Below are positions 52,437 through 60,997 of a stretch of 64,000 nucleotides of DNA, one piece after another. The position numbers were made by a program, and so were the translations under genes. The notes beneath the pieces were generated by a model. The model was not told the DNA's origin. It did not search any database and saw only the letters and a program-made list of their open reading frames with translations. Source of the stretch: CAKMZU01 sp965248335 (lineage in GTDB: Bacteria > Pseudomonadota > Gammaproteobacteria > Pseudomonadales > DT-91); NCBI GenBank assembly GCA_965248335.1, contig CBDFIY010000002.1, positions 838,537-902,536 on the forward strand. Direction: 5' to 3'. Numbering within the stretch: position 1 is the first letter of the stretch; every line of letters starts with the position of its first letter.

Positions 52437-52920
52437 AGTGATTGAAAATGGACAACTTGTTGATGATGCTTATTGCTTGATCAGTGATAAAGAATCTATG
52501 GATATTTCCCTGGTTGATTCTTCAGTGTCTATTCTGCCGCTTACGGTTTACCAGCAAAATAAAGATAATCTACCGGCTACGAATAATGCGATATGGTTGG
52601 ATAGCGATGAGCCACCGGCATTAATTGCAGATAACCTGGATGCTTTTTCTTTGATCGCTATTAACTTTCCTGCGTTCACAGATGGCCGAGGTTATAGTTT
52701 TGCGTTTGAGCTTCGAGAAACTTATCATTTTAAAGGTACTTTGCGTGCTGTTGGTGATGTCCTTCTTGATCAGCTTACAGCTTTGAGGCGCGTAGGTTTT
52801 GATAGTTTTGCACTGCGTGAAGATCAAGATCCAATAGAAGCACTGGCACACTTCCAAGACTTTAAAGTACCCTACCAAGCTTCGGTTGAACCAAATACCC
52901 CGCTTTTCCGAAAGCTCTAA
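52429..52920 (+). CDS. DUF934 family protein
   Basis: A 163-residue protein of the DUF934 family, which regularly accompanies this kind of sulfite reductase and is thought to help its function or electron supply. FPAFTDGRGYSFAFELRE (about 80-97) and GDVLLDQLTALRRVGFDSF (about 109-127) are the conserved segments. ATG 52429 has a strong AAGGAGG site and overlaps the last eight bases of cysI, so the two are coupled. Confidence 0.9.
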   Translation: MDKVIENGQLVDDAYCLISDKESMDISLVDSSVSILPLTVYQQNKDNLPATNNAIWLDSDEPPALIADNLDAFSLIAINFPAFTDGRGYSFAFELRETYHFKGTLRAVGDVLLDQLTALRRVGFDSFALREDQDPIEALAHFQDFKVPYQASVEPNTPLFRKL

Positions 52921-52929
52921 TGTCTTTGT

Positions 52930-52952
52930 AGCTGAGAAACCCTCAGCTTTTT
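52930..52952 (+). terminator. Intrinsic terminator after DUF934
   Basis: AGCTGAG (52930-52936) pairs with CTCAGCT (52942-52948) around AAACC and is followed by a run of T. It lies ten bases after the gene and ends the cysI operon. Confidence 0.82.
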
Positions 52953-53130
52953 CTTTTGAGGGTTCGAGCTGCGTTAAATCTAGCTTCATTAATCCACCCT
53001 ACTAACGTATTCCTTAAATCTTGCAACTTGACCTTCGGTGAAGGAAGGGCTGTCACCTGTCTATTTTAATGAAACTAATCGCCCTGTACTGCTTCTAATG
53101 CGGACTTTCTTTAAATAATTGGTTCGTTAT

Positions 53131-54414
53131 ATGGAGCGCCTCACCCGCACTGGTTGTCTGTTCGGTAGACTTTTAAAGATTTTTTTTGCTTGTGCGGGGC
53201 TTTGCATGGGTTGTTATGGCGCCGAACCTACTCAATATAAAAATCTACGTTATATTGGACGAGTTACTAATCAAGCCGGTCTAAAAATATTTTATAACTC
53301 ACTGCCTATAGGACGCATCGTAAAAGGCAGTGCTGAAAATAGAGATAGGGGCTATAAATCGCAAGACAGGATTTTTCATTCGAGCGAAAAAAAAGAAGTG
53401 GCCTATGATTTATTTGGCGTCGCTGACGGGCATGGCGGGGAAGAAGCCTCCGAGTTCTTGTCGTCGCCTGATAAGGGCATCCCCTATTCGATAGGAAGGC
53501 TATTATCTACTCGTGAAGGTGCGAGAGGAATAGATGCAAATCAAATTGAACAGGCTTGTTTGTTAACAAACCGACGATTACATGAGAGCGCGATGACCTC
53601 TTCCGGGTCAACCCTGACAGGAGTTTTAGCGATGAGAAGTCGGGAGGATGTGTTTATTTTTAATGTTGCAGACTCTCCTGCCTTTGTTGTTATGCACAAC
53701 GGTAATGTTTATAAAACCATCAATCACGATGCATCTAACCTTGATGAAGTTAAGCGGTTTTCGTCACTTGAAAAAAAAGGTAATGAACCCATTGCTTATG
53801 ATCCTTGGAGTCAGCGGTTTTTATTTGAGGATGCCGGTGGCTGCTGCGGCTTACAGCCATCGAGGGATTTTGGATTGGGTGCAGGGGAGACTCAGGCATT
53901 TCAACCTTTACCTTATGTTTATAACGTACCCAAAAAAGATATTGCGTTAATCGGTGTCTTTTCTGATGGGCCTGTTGATGCATGGATGCGTCAACAGAAA
54001 ATAAATGATGTGAATGCTGATTTTATCGATGACTTTATTGCTAGGTCATTAAGTCAGCGGCGAAGTAATTCCGTATTAACAGATTCTCATTTGAATAAAG
54101 TGGCAAGTTCTTATCTTCCTTCTCACGATGATGATATGTCCATTATTTTTAAGAAGTACTCTGGCGTCAAGTTAATGGATAAAGAGACTAATAAGGGTAC
54201 AGGAGAAAAAGAAATATTTACTGATTTTCGTCAGGAAAATGGCCAGGGCGATACAGCAAGCTTATATACAGCGCCCGAGAATAAAAATAAAGCGCCTGTA
54301 AGTACTGCTGTTGGCTTTGCTTCTATCATGGCATGCATAGGTTTAGTTATATACCGATCACCCTTGAAGATGCAAGGGCGTTGGCCGCGCTCGCTCACCC
54401 CAATCACTTACTGA
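53131..54414 (+). CDS. Secreted PP2C-type serine/threonine phosphatase with a C-terminal membrane segment
   Basis: A 427-residue exported protein (signal hydrophobic core about residues 14-29). The PP2C motifs are in order: RGYKSQDR (Asp79), FGVADGHGG (Asp99, His101), GSTLTGVLA (159-167), NVADSPAFV (Asp181, in place of GDSRA), SRDFGLG (244-250), VFSDGPVDAW (Asp279) and HDDDMSIIF (Asp333-335). The metal-binding acids are kept, so it may be active, yet it carries a signal peptide, which is unusual for this cytoplasmic regulatory family. One hydrophobic segment lies at about 392-406. The last 21 residues (407-427) are read from the palindromic repeat at 54350. ATG 53131 is preferred over TTG 53119; no clear ribosome site. 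Possible exported effector. Confidence 0.8.
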   Translation: MERLTRTGCLFGRLLKIFFACAGLCMGCYGAEPTQYKNLRYIGRVTNQAGLKIFYNSLPIGRIVKGSAENRDRGYKSQDRIFHSSEKKEVAYDLFGVADGHGGEEASEFLSSPDKGIPYSIGRLLSTREGARGIDANQIEQACLLTNRRLHESAMTSSGSTLTGVLAMRSREDVFIFNVADSPAFVVMHNGNVYKTINHDASNLDEVKRFSSLEKKGNEPIAYDPWSQRFLFEDAGGCCGLQPSRDFGLGAGETQAFQPLPYVYNVPKKDIALIGVFSDGPVDAWMRQQKINDVNADFIDDFIARSLSQRRSNSVLTDSHLNKVASSYLPSHDDDMSIIFKKYSGVKLMDKETNKGTGEKEIFTDFRQENGQGDTASLYTAPENKNKAPVSTAVGFASIMACIGLVIYRSPLKMQGRWPRSLTPITY

Positions 54415-54477
54415 TTGTAAGCTCATGGGGATTCGCTCGCTTGCCACCTTCTTGTATCTCCAATTCTGGTGGGTATA
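54350..54477 (+). repeat. Palindromic repeat element, copy 4 (128 bp), overlapping the PP2C 3' end
   Basis: A full-length copy from TATACCGATC to GGGTATA. Its first 65 bases supply the last codons and TGA stop of the PP2C gene, so the element has been inserted into or beside coding sequence. It lies between the convergent PP2C and fimT genes. Confidence 0.93.
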
Positions 54478-54552
54478 TCAGCACCCGCTTTTCTTTTGGG
54501 AAAAGTGAAGTAACAACACGTGTGATTTATATTCAGGTTGAATTAACCGAAC

Positions 54553-55140
54553 TTAACTACATGTAACATCTTTTTTCCTCGTGTTTTCTACGATACCATT
54601 TTTGTTCGTATCTTTACCTTCATAAATACGCCCAACGACATTCCAAATAAGGTGCTTGGCACATTTAGGGTCAAGGCTCGATGGGCAATAAGTTAAATTG
54701 CCATTTTGATAGCTGGTTGTGCCTTGAGGTAACCATTTAATATAAGACTTGTTTTGAAATGCACGTAACTTGAGGAAACTATTTTGAGGTAAGGCGTCAG
54801 TGATCCTAAGAACCTCATCCTGTTCGGGTTTGTATTTGTTATCGTGGTTAAGGTCTTTAAAGACAAAGAGCCTTTTTTCTGACCAATTGGTGGAGGGGCT
54901 ACAGTTTAGCGCATCAGCCGAAGCGCATATGATGACGGGGTAGCCCGATTTGATTGCATTGATACGAGCAAAGGTAAGGTGCCGGATGAGTTGATTTTTA
55001 ACGGTTCGGGTTTGTGTTCTTTCAAAGAAATCATGAAGGCTGGGTGCTGCAAGTACTGAAAGTATGGCAAGTATAGATGCTGCAATCATTAATTCAATCA
55101 GTGTAAAACCGGCACTTTTTCTTATTATCATTGTCTCCAC
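54553..55140 (-). CDS. fimT: Minor type IV pilin, FimT/GspH family
   Basis: A 195-residue prepilin. The leader peptide METMIIRKSAG is cut before Phe12, and the mature start FTLIELMIAASILAILSVLAAP has Glu at position 5 as in all type IV pilins. A GspH/FimT C-terminal domain follows with three cysteine pairs (ICASADALNC, YCPSSLDPKC, DVTC). It starts 51 bases after pilR ends, on the same strand, as in Pseudomonas, but the further minor pilins (fimU, pilVWXE) are not found after it. Confidence 0.88.
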   Translation of the reverse strand: METMIIRKSAGFTLIELMIAASILAILSVLAAPSLHDFFERTQTRTVKNQLIRHLTFARINAIKSGYPVIICASADALNCSPSTNWSEKRLFVFKDLNHDNKYKPEQDEVLRITDALPQNSFLKLRAFQNKSYIKWLPQGTTSYQNGNLTYCPSSLDPKCAKHLIWNVVGRIYEGKDTNKNGIVENTRKKDVTCS

Positions 55141-55191
55141 CTTCCTTGGTAGGATTTTGATTTAAGGCTATTTTTTTAGTGTATGAGAGAG

Positions 55192-56559
55192 TTATTCAAT
55201 GCCGTATTTTTTTAATTTATAGCGGATCGCTCTAAAAGAAATGCCTAAAATGTCAGCTGCAGCCGTTTTGTTCCAACGTGTTTTTTCAAGTGCTGCTGTG
55301 AGAATTTTGATCTCTAAATCGCCAAGATAGGCATCAATGTCACCAAAGGCATCTTGAACATTAAAACCCTCAGTATTTTCATTGATATGACCATCATTTT
55401 TGGTGGGTAGTGCGCTGTTAATGTGAAGATCTTGTTTTTCAATAAAGTTGGAGTCGGTGAGCGTGAATGCCCGTTCGAGAATATTCTCTAACTCTCTGAC
55501 ATTTCCCGGAAAAGAGTAAGCTAAAAGTACATCAAGTGCAGACTCAGACAGTGAAACTAAAGGTGATTCATAGCGCTCTGAAAGTTTTTCAAGGATGTGG
55601 CTAGCGAGCTGTGGAATATCTTGTTTTCTATCTCTAAGGCTGGGTACGCAGACTTCAATCACATTGATTCGATAATATAAGTCTTCCCTAAACTGATTTT
55701 TAATGATGGCATCAGGTAAGTTTTTGTGGCTTGCGCTCAGGATTCGCACATCGATGGAAATTTCTGCTGTACCGCCGATGGGCCGAATAGATTTTTCTTG
55801 AATTGCACGAAGGAGTTTGACTTGCATAGCAACGGGTAAGTCAGCGATTTCATCAAGAAATAAAGTCCCTTTATTTGCTGAGCGGAATAATCCAAGCTTT
55901 TTATCAATAGCACCTGTGAAGCTGCCTTTCTCATGACCAAAAAATTCGCTTTCTACTAACTCAGAAGGGATTGCTCCGCAGTTAATCGCGATAAAAGGGC
56001 CATCATAACGATTACTTTTTGCATGAATCATGCGGGCAACTAACTCCTTACCACTACCGGATTCTCCATTGATAAACACGGGAGCCTGGCTTTTCGCGAG
56101 CCTGGCAATTTGGTTTTTTAAGGTTTTAACCGCAGCCGTTTCCCCGATGAGGTTTGGGCTATTATCAAGAGGGGCGAGTTGCTTAACATCTTGTAAAGAT
56201 TTTAGCGCAACGCTGATGAGGCTTCTTAGCCGTTCAAGCTCTATAGGCTTTGTGACATAATCAAAAGCGCCAGCCTTCATTGCTTCGATGGCGTTATCTA
56301 CGCTGCCGAATGCGGTTATCATTGCGACAGGCAAGTCGGCATAGTTTGTCTGGATATGCTTGATAACATCAATGCCAGATCCATCGGGAAGTTTCATATC
56401 GGTTAGGCAAAGCTGGAATTTATGTTTAGCTAACAAATTTTTAGCATCGCTAACATCATAGGCTGTTTTGCATGAGTATCCCATACGGGTAATTGTGATA
56501 TAGAGGAGTTGCCGGATATCCGGCTCATCGTCGACGACTAATATTTGTTGAATGGTCAT
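55192..56559 (-). CDS. pilR: Sigma54-dependent response regulator PilR
   Basis: A 455-residue NtrC-family activator controlling pilin gene expression. The receiver domain has Asp10/Asp11 and phospho-acceptor Asp54 (LTDMKLPDGSG); the AAA+ domain has Walker A GESGSGKE (165-172); the sigma54-contact loop is GSFTGA (212-217), one change from the usual GAFTGA. The C-terminal Fis-type helix-turn-helix is KTAAADILGISFRAIRYKLKKYG. It overlaps pilS by 4 bp. Confidence 0.94.
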   Translation of the reverse strand: MTIQQILVVDDEPDIRQLLYITITRMGYSCKTAYDVSDAKNLLAKHKFQLCLTDMKLPDGSGIDVIKHIQTNYADLPVAMITAFGSVDNAIEAMKAGAFDYVTKPIELERLRSLISVALKSLQDVKQLAPLDNSPNLIGETAAVKTLKNQIARLAKSQAPVFINGESGSGKELVARMIHAKSNRYDGPFIAINCGAIPSELVESEFFGHEKGSFTGAIDKKLGLFRSANKGTLFLDEIADLPVAMQVKLLRAIQEKSIRPIGGTAEISIDVRILSASHKNLPDAIIKNQFREDLYYRINVIEVCVPSLRDRKQDIPQLASHILEKLSERYESPLVSLSESALDVLLAYSFPGNVRELENILERAFTLTDSNFIEKQDLHINSALPTKNDGHINENTEGFNVQDAFGDIDAYLGDLEIKILTAALEKTRWNKTAAADILGISFRAIRYKLKKYGIE

Positions 56560-58169
56560 ATTGATTCTACCGTTAGAGGCTCCATGGCTTTATTGTTATT
56601 TTGTACAACGATATTTTTGTTGGCATGTGCGAATTTTATATAAAAACAATGCCCTTCATCGTTTCTTCGATAATTTAGCTGGCTTTGATTGAGTGTGCAT
56701 AGCTCACGAGAAATATATAAACCGAGACCTGTACCCGTTGATTCTGAAGTAAAGAATGGCTCAAACAGTTTTTCTTGATTACTTTCAGGTACACCATCGC
56801 CGAGATCAAAGATAGAAAGTATGGCGGCCGCACTTTTTTTATCTGACGATAATTGTATTTTTATCCAGCGACGCTGCGTTTTTTTAAAGCTATAACGCAT
56901 GGCGTTATCAATGAGGTTGGTCAATATTTGTCTTAGCTGTGTTGGATCAAAAGGGGCAATCAAAGATTGATCATTTGATGCAATAGAAAATTCAATGTCT
57001 CTATAGCTGTAAAGGTAATCAGTTTTGAGTTGTGCGCAAAATTCATTCAGCTCTAATTTTTCAGGTTTGTAACCACGTCTTTGAGACATGGATTGAATAT
57101 TAGAGACAATATCATTGATACGCTTGCAGTGATTTTGGGCAATGTTTAATAAATACTTGTCATCGGATTCGAGTGCGGGTGACTCATCCAGTAACTGTAC
57201 AGAGTGACTGATTGCATTGAGCGGATTCCGGATTTCATGCGCAATACTTGCTGATAACCGACCTAATGATGCAAGTTTCATTTGTAGAGCTTGCTGGGAA
57301 ACTTCGGTCATGTCTTCGATAAAAGTTATCACGTAGTCATGATCCATAGCTGAGAAGTTAACTTTGATGTCGGCACCCTTTTCTTTTACTTTAATCAAAT
57401 TATGGTTTTTTTCCGGTTGATTTCGCCATGTTGTCAGTAATTTGATAAGCGGCTCGCATTTTTTTATATCCTTGCTCAGAGGGCTTAAAAGATTCTCGGC
57501 GGCTTGGTTGAAAAGAATTGGGTTATTTTTTTCATCAAAGATCACAACGCCTGTACGAATACGTTGAACAATGTGTTGATTAAGCTCGGCTAAAAGGTGT
57601 GCTTTATTTTGGAATGTTGTCGCTCTAAATTGGGCAGTACGTATTTTTTCAGAAAGGTACTGGACGCAAAGTGATGCTGCAAAAAAAATCATACCGAATA
57701 GTCCGGCAGGTACAATCTGGCTTATTTTTTCATGGATGATGACATCATAAAAAATACTGATACAAAGCAAACCTATGCTGGCTACAGCCGCAAATCCGGT
57801 TGCTAAAGTCCCCCTGAAAAAAATGGCTGCAATACAGATGGGTGTGATCAATAAAATAGCAAACCCTGTTGCCAAGCCTCCGCTGACATAGATAAGGGCT
57901 AGCGTGGTAAATATGTCGTAGCCAATTGCAAAAAGTAGCCAACTATCGGGCACATCAAACTTCCTCTGATAGCTTGTCATGCTTTGCACGGAGGAAAGTA
58001 TTAAGTAGAGAAAAGAAATAAGCGTAAAATGTGTGGAGTCATATTGGCCTGGAATGTTGAAGCCATTATCAATGAATGTAATGGCGAGTAAAAAGATTGC
58101 TAGGATGACTCTGAAGTAGCAATAAAAGACAATAAGGGAGCGATTATTTTGTATGTCTATATCTTGCAT
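56556..58169 (-). CDS. pilS: Sensor histidine kinase PilS
   Basis: A 537-residue membrane kinase partner of PilR. Six hydrophobic segments in the first 170 residues match the polytopic sensor of PilS. A PAS-like segment (VRTGVVIFDEKNNPILFNQAAENLL type, about 210-235) follows. The H-box LSASIAHEIRNPLNAI contains phospho-acceptor His311, and the ATPase domain shows DNAMRYS, LGDGVPE and GTGLGLYI. In Pseudomonas the pilin PilA within the membrane is its signal. Confidence 0.93.
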   Translation of the reverse strand: MQDIDIQNNRSLIVFYCYFRVILAIFLLAITFIDNGFNIPGQYDSTHFTLISFLYLILSSVQSMTSYQRKFDVPDSWLLFAIGYDIFTTLALIYVSGGLATGFAILLITPICIAAIFFRGTLATGFAAVASIGLLCISIFYDVIIHEKISQIVPAGLFGMIFFAASLCVQYLSEKIRTAQFRATTFQNKAHLLAELNQHIVQRIRTGVVIFDEKNNPILFNQAAENLLSPLSKDIKKCEPLIKLLTTWRNQPEKNHNLIKVKEKGADIKVNFSAMDHDYVITFIEDMTEVSQQALQMKLASLGRLSASIAHEIRNPLNAISHSVQLLDESPALESDDKYLLNIAQNHCKRINDIVSNIQSMSQRRGYKPEKLELNEFCAQLKTDYLYSYRDIEFSIASNDQSLIAPFDPTQLRQILTNLIDNAMRYSFKKTQRRWIKIQLSSDKKSAAAILSIFDLGDGVPESNQEKLFEPFFTSESTGTGLGLYISRELCTLNQSQLNYRRNDEGHCFYIKFAHANKNIVVQNNNKAMEPLTVESI

Positions 58170-58300
58170 GTACGTCTCTTTTTTTATACTTGAGTCAACG
58201 TTTTTTTGAATTGAAAACTTTGTTCCTGTAAGCTGTGAAACTTTCTTGCTGAACGAAGTACAAGGTTTTCTGTCTAACTTAGCCGATTTCTTTTATCCAG

Positions 58301-58316
58301 ATTGACCGCGGTCAAT
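58301..58316. promoter_or_regulatory. Perfect 16-bp palindrome upstream of bluB
   Basis: ATTGACCG/CGGTCAAT is a perfect inverted repeat, 70 bases ahead of the bluB start in the divergent region with pilS. It has the look of an operator for a dimeric regulator. I cannot name the regulator, and no cobalamin riboswitch is evident. Confidence 0.5.
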
Positions 58317-58385
58317 GACTTTAGAGTAAGAATTTTTCGACGTAATGATTTCTTATGATTACTTAAATAGCTAAGAGCCTTAGTA

Positions 58386-59039
58386 ATGACAATAATAACC
58401 GGCCCAGAGCGTGAAGCTGTCTACAAAACCATCTACTCTCGTAGAGATGTGCGAAGCCAGTTCAAATCAGATCCCATTCCTCACAATATCCTGATGAGAC
58501 TTTTACGTGCGGCTCACCATGCACCAAGCGTTGGTTATAGCCAGCCTTGGGATTTTATTATTGTTCAAGACAAAGGTGTCAAAGCGCAGATCAAAGAGGC
58601 TTTTGATGAGGCGAATCAAGAAGCATCAGAACAGTTTGAAGGTGATAGGCAGGCCTTGTATAAGCAATTAAAATTACAGGGTATTTTAGAGGCGCCTGTT
58701 AATCTTTGCATTACCTGTGACAGAACGCGTAATGGCCCTGTGGTGCTAGGAAGAACAGCGCAGCCTGATATGGACATTTATAGTACGGTCTGTGCGATTC
58801 AGAATCTGTGGCTTGCTGCTCGCGCTGAAAATATTGGTATGGGGTGGGTAAGCATTATCCATCAGGAGAAGCTGCAGGCTATTTTACATATCCCTGAGCA
58901 TATTATTCCTGTCGCTTACTTGTGTTTAGGCTATGTTAATTACTTTAATGAAAAGCCTGAGCTGGAAGAGCTAGACTGGCTAGACCGTGAAGATATTAGT
59001 CAGCTAATCCATCAAGATAAATATCGAGTATCAGATTAA
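58386..59039 (+). CDS. bluB: 5,6-dimethylbenzimidazole synthase
   Basis: A 217-residue nitroreductase-fold enzyme that breaks down FMNH2 to make the lower ligand of vitamin B12. YSRRDVRSQFKSDPIP (about 17-32), LRAAHHAPSVGYSQPWDFI (about 40-58) and ENIGMGWVSI (about 151-160) are BluB features, including the lid region absent from ordinary nitroreductases. No other cobalamin gene is in this window. Confidence 0.92.
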   Translation: MTIITGPEREAVYKTIYSRRDVRSQFKSDPIPHNILMRLLRAAHHAPSVGYSQPWDFIIVQDKGVKAQIKEAFDEANQEASEQFEGDRQALYKQLKLQGILEAPVNLCITCDRTRNGPVVLGRTAQPDMDIYSTVCAIQNLWLAARAENIGMGWVSIIHQEKLQAILHIPEHIIPVAYLCLGYVNYFNEKPELEELDWLDREDISQLIHQDKYRVSD

Positions 59040-59131
59040 TACGGGTGTTTTGTTTTTCTAAAAAAGAAGATTGATACCCTCGCAACATCCTCGAAAAAAT
59101 GCATAAAAACAAAATTATCATGGAGGTAAAC

Positions 59132-59794
59132 ATGCTTCACTTGCCGGCAACGCGCTATCAGGCTTTCGCCTTTCACCTTGCGCTCAGTGCTTTTGTATTT
59201 TTACTCTTAGCTACAACGCTTTATTTTTTTTGGTTTCCACATGCCTTTATTTTTATGGGCGGGCTTGAAGGGTTTCGTCTGCTTGCCGGGGTAGATTTAG
59301 TGCTCGGCCCTGTACTCACATTGATTGTCTATAACCGTGCAAAGAAAACCATCAAGTTCGATTTGGCTGTGATAGGTATCATTCAGTTTGCTTGCTTAGC
59401 CGCAGGTGTTTGGGTGGTTAATGAGCAGCGTCCTTTGGCGCAGATTTTGGTTAATGATCGTATAGAGGTCTTTACCCGAAGCGATCTTTCTATGCGAAAG
59501 ATTGATATGGCTGCGATTAAGGAGATCGAAGGTGGATACCCCAAGGCTATTTACATTGATCTACCTGAAGACCCTATCGCGAGAAAGATAACGTTAGCGA
59601 CAAGCTTTCTGAATGGGCCTTTAGAGGCAAGGGAAGACTTATATCGGCCGCTAAAGGCAATGAATAAAGATGTATTAAAAACAAAAGATTACTCATCCGA
59701 TAAAGCCTGTTACTGGCTGCCAATACGTTCAGAGTATTATCAGGGTGAAGCGTGCTTATCCTTAGTTGACGGTGTTGTTGACCTCCGCAGCTGA
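59132..59794 (+). CDS. tfpZ: TfpX/TfpZ family type IV pilin accessory protein
   Basis: A 220-residue inner-membrane protein with about four hydrophobic segments in the first 110 residues and a periplasmic-type C-terminus. FRLLAGVDLVLGPVLTLIVYNRAKKTIKFDLAVIGIIQ is the hallmark, around residues 47-84. Relatives help fold or assemble particular type IV pilins. ATG 59132, five bases after GGAGG, is chosen over ATG 59099. The pil genes 54553-58169 lie close by, but no major pilin gene is adjacent. Confidence 0.85.
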   Translation: MLHLPATRYQAFAFHLALSAFVFLLLATTLYFFWFPHAFIFMGGLEGFRLLAGVDLVLGPVLTLIVYNRAKKTIKFDLAVIGIIQFACLAAGVWVVNEQRPLAQILVNDRIEVFTRSDLSMRKIDMAAIKEIEGGYPKAIYIDLPEDPIARKITLATSFLNGPLEAREDLYRPLKAMNKDVLKTKDYSSDKACYWLPIRSEYYQGEACLSLVDGVVDLRS

Positions 59795-59885
59795 CCTCTG
59801 AAAAAGCGAGCAATCTGTTTATCTAACTGCGCTATCTCGTGTACAATTGCGCCTATTTTGCAATCAAAATGGGTGCGCTCCTCTT

Positions 59886-60984
59886 ATGCTTGAAGTTAAT
59901 GCGATTTTTCAAACCATCAAAGACCTTTTAGTGCGTGTTGATGCACTTAGGGGGTATCTTTGACTACGCTGAAAAAAAGGATAGATTACAAGAGGTTGAG
60001 CTAGAGCTTCAAGAATCGAGCATTTGGGAGACGCCAGAAAAAGCGCAACAGCTTGGCAAAGAACAATCCAGTCTTGAGGCGGTCGTCGCCACTATCGACG
60101 AACTGGATGTAAGCTTGAGTGATGCGCATGATTTACTTGAAATGGCCACAGAAGAGCAAGACGAAGATACGGTCAATGCAGTCTCTGCTGATCTTGATGC
60201 CTTAATTGGCAAACTCGAAAAGCTCGAATTCCGCCGTATGTTCAGCGGAAAAATGGATAGCCATAATGCATTTATGGATATCCAGTCAGGCTCAGGGGGT
60301 ACCGAAGCGCAAGATTGGGCCGAGATGCTACTTCGTATGTTCTTACGTTTTGGCGAGGCAAAGGGGTTTAAAACTGAACTCATTGAAGTTTCTGCCGGTG
60401 ATGTCGCTGGGATTAAATCTGCGACGATTCGTTTTCAAGGTGAATACGCTTTTGGCTGGTTGCGAACTGAAACAGGCGTGCATCGACTAGTAAGAAAATC
60501 GCCTTTTGATTCCAATAATGGCCGCCATACCTCCTTTGCGTCAGCATTTGTTTCGCCGGAAGTGGACGATAATATTGATATTGACATAAACCCCTCGGAT
60601 TTACGCACAGATACTTATCGTGCATCAGGTGCGGGCGGTCAGCATGTAAACAAAACCGACTCGGCTGTGCGTATAACACATGTGCCATCAGGGATTGTGG
60701 TGCAATGCCAAAACCAGCGTTCACAACATGCGAACCGCGATTTCGCGATGAAACAACTCAAGGCCAAGTTATATGAGCTTGAGATGCAAAAACGTAATGA
60801 TGAGGCACAAGCTTTAGAAGATACCAAATCAGATGTGGGATGGGGGAGTCAGATTCGATCCTATGTATTAGATGATCAGCGTATTAAAGATTTACGCACC
60901 AACGTGCAAACCAGCAATTGTAATAAAGTCCTTGATGGTGATCTTGATCTATTCATCGAAGCCAGTTTGAAAAGCGGACTTTAA
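59886..60984 (+). CDS. prfB: Peptide chain release factor 2 (programmed +1 frameshift)
   Basis: RF2 ends translation at UAA and UGA. Translation begins at ATG 59886 and, after 25 codons, meets the in-frame TGA at 59961-59963; a +1 shift on CTT continues with GAC at 59962, giving 365 residues, the E. coli length. The stop-recognition SPF motif (RKSPFDSNNGRHT) and the catalytic GGQ at 250-252 (GAGGQHVNK) are present. The recoding makes RF2 control its own level. lysS follows 13 bases downstream. Confidence 0.97.
59949..59963 (+). promoter_or_regulatory. prfB recoding site
   Basis: AGGGGG, a Shine-Dalgarno-like stimulator, is three bases before CTT TGA C, the conserved +1 shift site of prfB. 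The order AGGGGGTAT-CTT-TGA-C is canonical. Confidence 0.96.
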
Positions 60985-60997
60985 CGGAGCAAGTTAA

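Noticed and set aside
52621..52989. Minus-strand 122-residue open frame across the end of DUF934
   Set aside because: It is antisense to a well-supported gene and its terminator.
54333..54566. 77-residue open frame through palindromic repeat copy 4
   Set aside because: It arises from reading the repeat and PP2C tail in another frame; no start signal.
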